Source: Pyxicephalus adspersus (Eukaryota > Chordata > Amphibia > Anura > Pyxicephalidae). From it: 64,000 bases of DNA. Positions 9,992-21,900 of this stretch are shown here, piece after piece (the stretch's first letter is position 1; every line of letters starts with the position of its first letter). The stretch is taken from assembly GCF_032062135.1 (NCBI RefSeq), contig NC_092869.1, forward strand, positions 45,074,363-45,138,362, given 5' to 3'. The notes under the pieces were generated by a model. The model saw only the letters and a program-made list of their open reading frames with translations. It was not told the origin of the DNA and searched no databases. Both the position numbers and the translations under genes were made by a program.

Positions 9992-12900
9992 GTGAGTGAC
10001 CGTGACTGACCGGACGTACGGCTCTGTGGGAGGAACGGCCCAGCCTGACCTTATAGGAGAGATTGTCCTAGGAAAGGGCTTCATATGACTCCCATATGCC
10101 TCTGGAGGGGCCCTGCATGACCCCCCCCCCCCCCCCCCCCCAAATGGAGAAGTGCCCTTGGAAGAGCCCTGTCTGACCCTTCCCCCCCTCTACAGAGAAT
10201 TGATATGGATAATTGCCCCCTTATACAGAGAATTGCCCCTGGAGGGCCTTGCATGACCCCCACCCACCCCATATGGAGAATTGCCCCTGGAAGAGCTCTG
10301 TCTGACCCTTCCCCCCTATACAGAGAATTGCCCCTGGCAGGGCCCCGTCTGAGCCCCCCATATGGAGAATTGCCCCTGGCAGGCCCCCGTCTGACCCCTC
10401 CCCCAAATGGAGAATTGCCCCTGGCAGGGCCCCGTCTGACCCGCCCCCCCCATATGGAGAATTGCCCCAGAACAGCTTCCAAGAGGTGACAACAGCAGAC
10501 CAGTCTCCATTGCATGTGATGGGGTGACAACACAGGACCATTGTGTAATAGAGCGTTGTCACCCTATAACAATAGGCGCCTACATATGAACCTTCATTAC
10601 AAAACATTATTTTGGCTTTTAAATTCTATGAACACGCTGAAGTTTCTGTGAGATTGTAGCTGTCGGGTTTATATAGAATTTATTACACATTGTGATTGGG
10701 GTGACAGGCCATGCCTGTCAGGGTGGGTGAATGTAGGAGGAATGTGGACACCTATAGGTGTAAGTTGTATTTATAAATCTCTGCTGATCCTGTGACACAG
10801 AAGCGGCTCTGTCCTGCGTTATATTTGTATTGGATTTATATCTCATGTCGTCATTTCTAACTCCCACCATTCTCTTCCTTCCAGACGGCCATAAAGGGGA
10901 AGCTGCAGGAGCTGGGAGCCTATGTGGGTGAGTCTGTATTTGGTGGATCATTCTTTGTCCCACAGGAGCTTACACTCTAATCTCATCCTCGCGTAACTCC
11001 TATCCTAAGAAGGGGGAAGATTGCTGCAGTAACAGAAATAATAACTGCTGTGTGACAGTCGCTTTCCTCGGAGTAACTGAATGGCAAGCAAAACATATTT
11101 CTATAGGAAGGGCTGAGCCGCATTTATTATGAGTGTCACCCAAACTCAGGAGCTCCCTGCAAGGAGTCGCATGTCTTGCACACCACCCCACTAATTGCTG
11201 CAATCGTAAGGAGGAATCGCAAGAAATCAGCGCTTCTGGGAGTGGAGATCTCCTGGTCTCTCCATACCCAATGCTGACATCTGAGGGTCTGGTGAATGGA
11301 TTCCCCGAGCACGGCATGGACCAGGAGTCCAATTCCCCCAAAACTCATTGGTGATCTTCCTTTCCCTGCATCAATCAGCATCTCAGTGCAGACTAATGGG
11401 AAGTGGTGAGGAGGCTTCGCAGGTCTAACATGTACTCTGGAAGCCAATCATTGCACTGCCATGTTTTAGATGATGGGACTAACCCGCACGCGGAGAACAC
11501 GGGCACCAGGCTACATGTGCACCTTCCTACACACAGAGAACAAACATTCCTACTTGCGTACCCACACACGGGGGAAACGTCCCTGTGTGCATACCTACAC
11601 ATGCAGTCAGGGTGACCAGCAGATCTAACCCTTAGTTCTCCAGTAAACTAACCATTTATATTTGTTCTTCCACCAGACGAGGAACTCCCAGATTACATCA
11701 TGGTGATGGTAGCAAATAAGAAAAGTCAGGAGCAGATGACGGACGACTTGTCACTCTTCCTTGGGAATAACACCCTGCGCTTCACCACATGGTAACCCTA
11801 TCTGCATTAGTTTCTGCACACTATAGTGGGGAGTCTGGGTGAATAAAGCACGGTGTCCTGGTAGCTGTGGATCTCTTGGTGGCATTGTAGGGGTCCATGG
11901 TAGGTTTAGCTGTAACTCTGATGTCTCCTTATTCTGGGATTCCAGCATGGTCAGATAATTGTTGGACTGTCTATTATTAGGTCCTGGTAACTTGATGGGC
12001 TTGGAGGTCTTGGTGGCCATAATGTGGCATCTTAATCTGTAATTTTGATGTGTTCATGGTTATAGCAATACGCCTTTAAGTGTCATGGTTGATATGAAGG
12101 TGGTGGTGGGGTGAGACTTGATGGCTGAAGGTGTCAGTGGCGATAGCAGGGGGTCTTGATGCCCATAGATGTCATGGTGGTGAGGTGACTTGGTGGCTAT
12201 AGCAAAGGGGGTTTTGGTTGCTGCAGATTTCAGATGATTGTTGGGCTCTGTGAGTAAGGAAGGGTTTGCTACCACAAGGATCACAGCAGTATATAAATTT
12301 ATGTATAGGGCAATATTGTTCTCACCTCGCTGCAGGGATAAGTGCAGCACTAAATGGTTACTACTTTCATTACATATGGATATTGGTAGAATAGCTAGGA
12401 AATATAATTATCACTAGTACAAAGGAGCTTTCTGATTGCAGGCTGCAGGTTGGTCTTTCTTCTCCTTCTTGCAAAGCTTTCTTCTCTGAACTGGTATAAG
12501 TATGCAGCCAGTGAGGTGTCACAGCTAATATGCACATCTTATAGAATACACATGACAAGAGGAATATCATAATGACCTCCTGAAGGTGCTGATTTCCTGG
12601 CTGTCTCTGGGTTTAGAAATTTATGTCCCTCAAACAAGCATTGAGCAAATGCAATCAAAGTGAATCCAAAACACAAAATCTGCAAATGTTTATAAAGCCA
12701 GAAACTCAGAAAGTGTTGGAGTTCATTAGTTTTATAGCATAAAACGGGTCAGCAATAGCTTTGTAATTCTCACAACACATTTTCATATTTATATGTCCAT
12801 TGCTTAACTGCTTGTGATCTCTTTTGTTTCCTCAGGTTACAGGGGGTGCTGGATAAGCTACGTGCTGTCACTCCAGGTCGGTACTACTGAACAATGTTTG

Positions 12901-15900
12901 TATAGTAAAGTAGAACACAATTTATCCTTCGCCATATCCCATGTGATTTCCTCAGTCTAGATTTAGCATTTGTATCATCACAATGGACACCAAAGAGCAA
13001 TGTGGATTGTTCCTCACTTTCAGAATAATTATCAATGTTACTGCCAAGGTTAAGTGTTAAAGTTGGGTTCATTGTAAAGTTAACATTGAAGGATAGGTTC
13101 ACTTACACTTTATTAAATACCCTGCACCCCCCCCCCCCACCTTTCATTGCACAGTACAACCTTAAATACTTACCTTCATCACTGTGCAGCCCTGCTGTCC
13201 TCATAACATACTGCCAGCTCCTCTCCTTGATGAGTTGTATTCTAGTCTTTCTGTAGAATTCACAGGACCTGCTAGTAACACACTTCAGATCTTTAAATGT
13301 GGCATGCCATATGTGGCTGAGAGAAGGGAATGTACAATGTAAGGCTATGTACACGTCAGATAATTCTCATCCGATAATCGCCTCAGGGATAGATTCTGGT
13401 GTGTGTACAGTGATCGTTGTCCGCCATTGTGATGACCGTCCTGGCAGATTTACAGATGAGGAATGATCATAATGAAAGCGAAGGGGAGAGAGCACAGTGG
13501 GGTGCCGCTCCGTCGTTGTCCCCCTCTCCATAGAGCAGACCAGCGCTGTATTTACAGTGCTTATTCATGCATCGTTCAGTCTTTTGTAATTGAAAAGGAT
13601 CTTGAAAGATTTAATTTCTTTTGTCTCTTCCAGGATCCAACAGCCTTAAGGCCTCAGAGGCCATCATCTTCAATAGTAGCATGCCACCCCTGAAGAGCCA
13701 GAGCAGAGAGGATTCTGGGAGAGAATCCCAGCCACAACGGCAGGAGAAATTCTACGGCGTGGTGCCCAGCAGCTCCCATTCACAGTATGGCTCTGACAGG
13801 TAATGTATGATTAATGTACTGGGCATTATGTGTCTGCATGAGTTTGCATTATGAAATGTTGGGTTTTAAATTTGTGGTTAGAAAGCCGACAGATTCTTAT
13901 ATACTACGCAGGACAGACAGTGCTCTTTTTGTTGCTGTTTGATACTTTAATATTTTAGTTTGTTGTTTTTCAGCAAAACAGATTTTGTATTTTTGTAATT
14001 AATTGCCATGCAAATGTTTTTTTTATAGAGTGTCCACTGAGGCTGCTGTAGCTGCTCGCCTGACCTCTGCGGTGAAACCTCTCCAGGAATCGACTCCATC
14101 AGAGGACATCATTGACATTAAACTGGACATGGACGATGCTTTCAATGAGGACTTAAGCTGTAGCTCAGGAAGTCCATTTCATCCCAGGCAGAGGCCAGCT
14201 GATTACCCTCTTCCAAGGACACAAAGACCTTCGGCTCAGGTGTACAGACCACCAGGAAGCACACACCGCCTGGATGAACGCAGTACCGTACATAGACTGC
14301 CCCAGAGTGACCCTGTCCACCCAAGGCAGTCCACCTTCCATGGTAACAGAGCCATTGGCAACAAACCCTATGAAATGCGAGAGGCCAGTCGAGCAGAGGA
14401 CACTTTCAAATCTGCAGTAGGCTCAGAGAGAACATTACAAACGGTATGTAGGTTTTTTGTATAAGGACAAGTCCTATGAATGGCCAACTCCAGTACCTCC
14501 CCAGTCACTGACCTGGAAGCAGTATGTAGACCAGGAGCTCTGACTCTTTTAGTTCCAATTTCTCGTACTGAATCCAGAAATATCTGGGCAACTGAAAGAT
14601 GGCAACACTGGAATCCTCCATATTTATTTAAGCAGGAGTTCCCTAAAGCTGCCCTCTGTGCATAACCTTTGCCAACTAAAAACTTAAAAAAAAAAAAATC
14701 CTCTAAATCCATGGTCATGTGATGTGCCTGGTCCCAAATCTGTTCTGAAAAGAGGATTGGTGTGATTCTTCACATGTCCACTGTCTGGGTAACATGGACA
14801 CTTCATATTGGCATCCAATAAGATCCTAAAGGCTACAGTGGTGCATTGATGATCACCTGGAGATAGTGTAGGGAACATGGATGATAGAGGATTGAGCATG
14901 CCCAAAGGTGGCCAAATATGTTGCACGGTTACGTTTTATATGAAAAAATATACTCGTGGTTTACTTGACATGGAAGCTGCTCATGATGAGGAATTTTAAC
15001 TGGTTGATCAGTGTATCATTTTGCTGTCTCATAGTTGGAAGGGTCCCGGAAACGAAGGATCCCTGTTGCCAGTTCAGTGGTGAAGGTGAAAAGGTTTTTG
15101 AAGGAGTTTGAGGAGGAGGAAGAAGAAGAGGAGGAGGAAGATTACATCTCTTGGGCTGCTGCTTTACCCAGCAGTGTGTCTGTTCCTTCGAGACCAGAGA
15201 GAAGGTATTCAGTCTGTTTACATAAAATATCTGTTGTCCGTGGAATTGTATGTAACCTACAAGAAGCTTTCTGCATTGCATTTTGGGATACAGGAAGCAA
15301 GGTGTGCTTGAAATCCAACTTGGTGCAAAGTTGACATTTTGCAGATTTGGAGGCATAAGGTTTAGATGAACTTTTTCACCAGTTTTATAGAATGTTCTGC
15401 ACACAGGAACTGACTTCTAAGGCCATTATTCATCTGAACACCCCAATGTATGCAGCCAGATCCATCATCCTGTGCTATGATCATGGCGTGCTTAGAGTTC
15501 AGCTGAGGCTACTGCTCCAAGCTGTGATGTCAGCAGAGAGGGTACAATCTCCATTTTTTTTCTGGGCTGTACAGTCAGTCGGTATGTTTTTGCGAACCTC
15601 TTCTCCAGGTCTAATTGCTTCCGACTCCACAACCCATTGGAGACAGCACTTGTATTCAGGGCCCCTTCACTCTGAGGGGCCAATTCTACACTTTGTGCTA
15701 TTAATAAATCTCAGTCTGCAGTTTGATATGCTATGAAATATTTAGTAACATCAGATGATGTATGATTTTTAATCTTCCTCAAGTGGTCCTTGTCAATGTC
15801 TTGTAGCCATCCAAATATTTTCATGGGTTAGAACCACCTGTAGGGAATGATTCCTTTGATGTAATATTGATGGATTTGTAAGCTTTTTTTTTTATTTTTT

Positions 15901-18900
15901 TTTCAGACCTACTCTCCCACCTTCAAAACAAGCAAACAAGAACCTAATTCTGAAAGCCATTTCTGAAGCTCAGGAATCTATTACTAAAACAACCAGTTAC
16001 TCTACAGGTAACAAGATGATCCAGGGGAATTGTCCAATCCTAGTCATAGATTGTGCAGTTCATGTTAGATGACCGAGTTCAGTGTTGAAATAATGCACTT
16101 GTATCAATTGTAAGTAAGGCTAGGCACACGTGTCTGATGATTATCACCCGTGACGAACGATCGCGCTCCTCTCAGGTGAAAATCTGTGTTGTGTACAGCG
16201 GTCACCAAACATTGTTCATAGATTAATCAGAATGGATCCATGAACAACCGAGGGGGAATGAACGCTACACAAGTCAAGGGAGAAGAGCACAGCAGGGTGC
16301 GTCTTGGTCGTCCTCCCTCTTCCCCTCTCAATACAATAGAATGGATCGCCTGAGTATGCAGCCTCTGTTTACCTTTTTTTATATTTTCCATTTTAAAAGG
16401 GACGGATTGATGAATCTGCTAATCTCTCTATAGTTTTACTAGTGGTTTGAGCAGACCCCCCCCTTATATGTTGTCACAAAGTAATACATAAAAAGATAGA
16501 AGGGGTTTTGTAGCCGATGATCATATATCTACAAAATTTTGTGTAATTTATCCAGAGCCCATTGGTTACATATTAGACATCAAAAACAGCTAGCTTGTGT
16601 TAGCACATATTGTAAATCAACGTGTTTCGCCTTTTTGGGCTTCCTCAGGGGTATGCATAGGATGTAAGTTGTTTCTGAGATGGGGCTAGGGCGGTAAAAG
16701 TCAACAAAGGCCAAAAATAAAGCTGTCTGCATGTTCTGGGACATCAAAATGATGGTATCAAGGAGATCCTTGGTTTTACATTGCAGTAGAAAGAAGGTTG
16801 AAAAATTAAATAAAACTGGTGTGAGAAGTTTAGGATGGAGTATGGCTGGTAACGGTAACTTCACAGGAAAAGTCTTCAGATTTCATATGCCATTTATAGC
16901 TTCTCACTGGTTCTTCAGTAAGGATAATTTGCAATGATGATGTTGTAGGATCCCTGGGATAACAGTCGGAGATATTTTCCATTTTGATGTTCGTAAATTC
17001 CAGAGCGAGGTATGTTCATAGTAGGTTGATTATGGCCATGTGACTGGCCACTTACATCCTTGGTTTTCAAGCTTATTGTCAGACGTCTTAATATTAGCAG
17101 AGTGGTAGAGAAAAGTAGCTTTAAGTCATAGCTATTCGTTCTGTTGTGTTGATCATCATGATCACCCTCATCATCCATCCCAGGTACTTGTATGTGATGT
17201 CATTTACAAACACTTTGGATGATAGTGAGAGCAGAGGACCAGAACAGCAGGTTTTGTTTTGCCTTGGCTTCCCTGTGTCCCTCTAACATAGAGAGGAGGG
17301 AAGCGCTTCTGATGACTGGACGTTATTTTAGCACTTGTGGTGTATATTGTATATTATGGGAGAAGTATAACTGAAGCACTGATATTATAGGGCTCACTGG
17401 CTGACAATAAAGTTGCTCTCCCTTTTATTGGTGGTCTCATTCACTTTATTTGACTTCTATAAAAATGTTCAGATAATTGTAAGTAGGCAGAAAATGCTTA
17501 AAATTAATGTACAGCGCTGCATATTATGTTGGCGCTATATATATCCTGTTTTATCATAATAAAATCGACTTCTTCTGACCATCCAGCTAAAGATCTTAAT
17601 ATACCCCTATTAGGGGAATAACAGGACTCTCTGGAAATCCTAAAACGTAAAGAGCTTTGATATGCATAGAGGGGCTTCCTCTGTCATTTCATGGCTGATT
17701 TATGTTACAAGGACAATAGTGCGGATCGTATCAAAGCAGATCTGTGGTTAAGTCAGTGAATATATATGTGAATACTCAAGTGAGGTCAGTGATTGGTAGA
17801 ATTAATAAACCACTTCCCAGTTTCTATAAGTGGGACTTGTGCAAGAGATTGAAAGTTTTTAAATGTATGTTGGGATTTAATGTGGTATTGTATTAATATT
17901 CCATGATGCATTAAAACATTTTTATGTAAATTTTATTTCAAACTTCATTAAAATATACAAAACAAACATATTTAAAAGACCTCAAACGTCAAAATATAAT
18001 CTCCTCCATACATACCTACACAGTTGCATTAGGTTTATATACCAAACACCAGCTATGTTATTATGTGGTATCAACGCGTTTCACAGAACTATGTCTGCTT
18101 CATCAGGTGAGAGGAGACCTAGAATACTCACCTCTCCTTTCACCTGATGAAGCTGACCTAGTTCTGCAACTGTGTATGTATGGAGATTATATTTGGAAGT
18201 CTGTTTAACAAGAGGTCCTTTAAATCTGCTTGTTTGTTTTGTATTGTATATTTTATTGAAGTTTGAAAAATGTTGTTAATGTATCAAGGAATATTAATAC
18301 TACATAAAATCCCAAAATACATTTAAAAACCTTCGTTCTCTTGCAAAAGTTCCAAATATATGTGAACAGTTTTATCTCTTGAAATATTGTAGAATGAACC
18401 TGTCCTTGTTCCCATTAATGGTGGCCCCACCAGCCACTTGTATTTTTCTTCTCTGTTTCTTCCACACTGCTTTGGTTGCTGAGCACAATCTGGTACTTTG
18501 GTTATTGGTGATTTCTGCTTACACGCTCAATACTCTTTTAAAAATGTTTTATGAATACATTTTTGCAGAATTATGAATGAAATAGGCAAAAACATGTAAA
18601 CTTTTTGTCTATTCTTGGGCAGCACGGTGGCTCAGTGGTTAGCACTCTGGCCTTTGCAGCGCTGGGTTCCTGGTTTGAATCTCAGCCAGGACACTATCTG
18701 CATGGAGTTTGCAGGTTATCCCTGTGTTTGTCTGGGAACTCCGGTTTCCTCCCACATTCCAGAAACATGCAGTTAGGTTAATTGGCTCCTCCCAAAATTG
18801 CCCATTGACTGTATTAATGACATATGACTATGGTAGGGACATTAGATTGTGAGCTCCTTTGAGGTGCAGCTAGTGACATGACTAAGTACTTTGTACAGGG

Positions 18901-21900
18901 CTGCATAATATGTTGGTGCTATATAAATACTGTGTAATAATAAAAAATAATAATAATAATCTTGTGTGCTCAGCTCCACAAAAGCAGACTGTTCCCGTGG
19001 CTCCGCGGGCTCGTCCTGTTCCTGAAGAGGAATTGATCCTAATGAAGAGCAGAGCCTCTATGTTGCGTTATCAGGAGGAAGCAGAGGAAGCGCCAGCAGA
19101 GGACAACAGGGAAGGTAGAGAAAAAGGACCATTTTTTTGGGGAATGTAAACCTCATGCTGGTCATGCACATTGAACTCGTGTTTGTTAATTTATCTATAT
19201 ATTGATTGCTGTACAAGAACAGAGCAACCAAATGAGCTTCATCTGTTCTGTGGATGTAGCTGCTCTGACTCCGTCGCTTATACCTGTGTAAGCAGATGTC
19301 CCAAAAGGCAGCGGCTTTGTGAAATTTGTATTGATGACTCATAGAGTCTAGGGGAAGCGGGCTGGACCATACCTAAGCTTTAAGGAATCAATTAGTACTC
19401 GGTTTTTAAGAAATAAAAGCCTGTCATGTTGATGCTGGAGTATTACTATTATAGTACTTCCTATGTGGTCACTTCTAAGTCATGTCTGGTGGGTTTGAAA
19501 TGAAAGCATCCCTCCAGTGGAACATGTACACAGCCCCTGAAACGTGTTGGCTTATCCTGGTAAAAAAAAAAAAAAAAAGTTTGGACACCTTCCATTGAAG
19601 TGTTGCATTTATCACATCAAACTTTCATCTTGTTCTGACTCCACCACAATACATGTGTAGCCTTTTCTTTTTTGTACGGCCCCCTCCCTTTTTATTACAC
19701 CATCTTGCATGGGTCTTTATCATTTTTCACCGTTTTAGACCACAACTTTGGGTTGCCACCATTCTCACTTCCAAATCCCCACATCAGTCACAAAATTCCT
19801 GCTTTCATATTGATTTGGTAGCTTAGATTTTGGTCAGAGTAATTGGTGTGACAGAAAACCGCAGCAAGACCACTGCCTGCAGCAGCTCAGAAAGAGTGGG
19901 ACTCCCCCACAATACACGTGTAGCCCGTTTACAGCCCTTCTCTTTTTGCTATATCATTGCCATGGGTCCTCTTCATCGTTCACCATTTTGAAAACAAAAT
20001 TGTGGGTTTCCAGCATCTTCACCTCCATTATCCTTCACCATCTTCAGTTTCCTCCATCCTGAGACTCCTCCATCCTCACTTTGTACCACCTTTCATTATC
20101 TTGGGTCTCCACCATATTCAGACTCCACTATCCTCCACCATCCTCACCTCTTGCACAATGTGCAGCCTGCAGGAAAAGCTTGTAAAATGCAGACATGATC
20201 AGTAAACCGTATGGTGATATCTGTAGGTGGTGATTTATTAAATAATAAATAAATGGGCCCCTTAGATTTAAAAATGTTTGTAGGTTTGAGCCAGGGAACT
20301 CTTAAGCCAGGGAACTCTTGCTTCTAAAAGGAGTAGGAAGTGACATCTGAGACATTTTAAGGTTAATCTAAACCTTTATGGTCTTCTAGTTGATGAACGT
20401 AGAATGGGCATTCTCTCCAGACTGTACCCAGAGCCGATGGAGGAGACTGCAACCTGGGGACAAGGTTTGTACCCTTTATTTTTTGTCTTGCATCTCTGCC
20501 ACCCTGGCTTTCACCTTCCTCCATCATTTTGCACCAGTTTGTAGATCACAATGTATTTACAAGGATTTCACTCCTCTGCATAATGTGTGGGGTGTCGGCT
20601 CCTCACCACAGCTTGCAGGGTATGTACGGCTTTTAAAAAATGACTTGCATTAAAATTTGTGGTTTCCAGAGAATGGATAATTATTCCTTCTCTCCTTAAT
20701 AAATGCCCCCCTCCCCCTAGTCACTGACCCAGAACAAGTTTGCAGGTTGGAGCTCCAATATCAGCTGGGGAAGTGTCTCCTTTTAAAATAGGCAACAGCA
20801 TTTCTCCCATGGCAGCTTTTGTTTAGGAACACTTGTACTTGGTTATACTCTTTAACTTTGCAATTGATTTCCATTGATTTTCTCCAGCTTTATTTCTGGG
20901 AAATAACTTCACCACTTCTTTCTACACATGCACGGCTCGATTCGTCCTTTTCCACTAGGTTTAGAAATATTTGCATGGTGCCAGCAGCTTCCTGCACCCC
21001 TTCGTTCTTCTTTCTCTAATGCACAGTACAACTGGGAGCTAAGCTTCTGCTAATCTGCCATTGGTGTGTGTATTGGTGAGATATGCTGCTGGGAATGGGA
21101 GTGCACAGAGGTAATATTCTGCAGATTTAATTAAAGAGCTGCTAAACTTTTCATCATCTTGGGCTATTTCCCTGTATTGCAGAAACTGTCACAAATGGGG
21201 CCAATAATTTCCAACATGGTAACACATTGTTTTCTAGGGTTGATGGGGGATACAATACAAGCATGGGGCACGGTGAAGTTATAATAACTGTAAGCCATGC
21301 CGCCACTTGAGTGAGTTTGCATCAACCAATTTAGAAGAACCTATTGTCCTCATATTGACCAAGGGTTGAAAGTAACAATAATTGCAACAAAAAATGAGAG
21401 GAAATAAGAAAAGAATCCTTTATGGGCTAATAGCATTTATGTTCTTCAGTTTCTTTTTTTTGGATGTTCTTCTAGTGGACAAGCGTAGAATGGATGTCCT
21501 GTCCAGATTGAACCCGGAGCCAGTGGAGGAGACCACGCCATGGGGACAAGGTTTGTACCACTTCATAAAAAAGCGAAATAAAACATGAATATTGTCATGG
21601 CATTGATATGGATTGCTTGGTGTGTTTGATTTTAAACCAGAATGTGATAGTAATTCTCATATACACCACATAGACTGAATATTACTTTACAATACTATTA
21701 CATATTACTCAGCGCTGTACAATAAATAGGGGTTACAAATGACAGACGTGGATTTCCTGGTGGTGACAACTATAGACCACCATCGGCCATCAGAAGTCTG
21801 ACAACATAAAATCACAGTTAGGAATGTGTTGTCACCCTGACATGACAAAAAATGACTGAACAAGAACTTTCATGTCCGGATCACTACAAATAATGTTTTA

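Noticed and set aside
10081..10607. Long minus-strand frame of 150 codons in ZC3H14 intron 1
   Set aside because: Produced by the C-rich minisatellite; repetitive peptide with no family match.
18617..18700. tRNA gene in the SINE heads
   Set aside because: A- and B-box-like motifs are present, but the cloverleaf cannot be completed and the sequence continues into the SINE body; same for 388, 8033 and 57567.
21382..21588. Single-exon protein starting MQQKMRGNKK
   Set aside because: Its only conserved part is ZC3H14 exon 11; the rest is intron read-through in the same frame.
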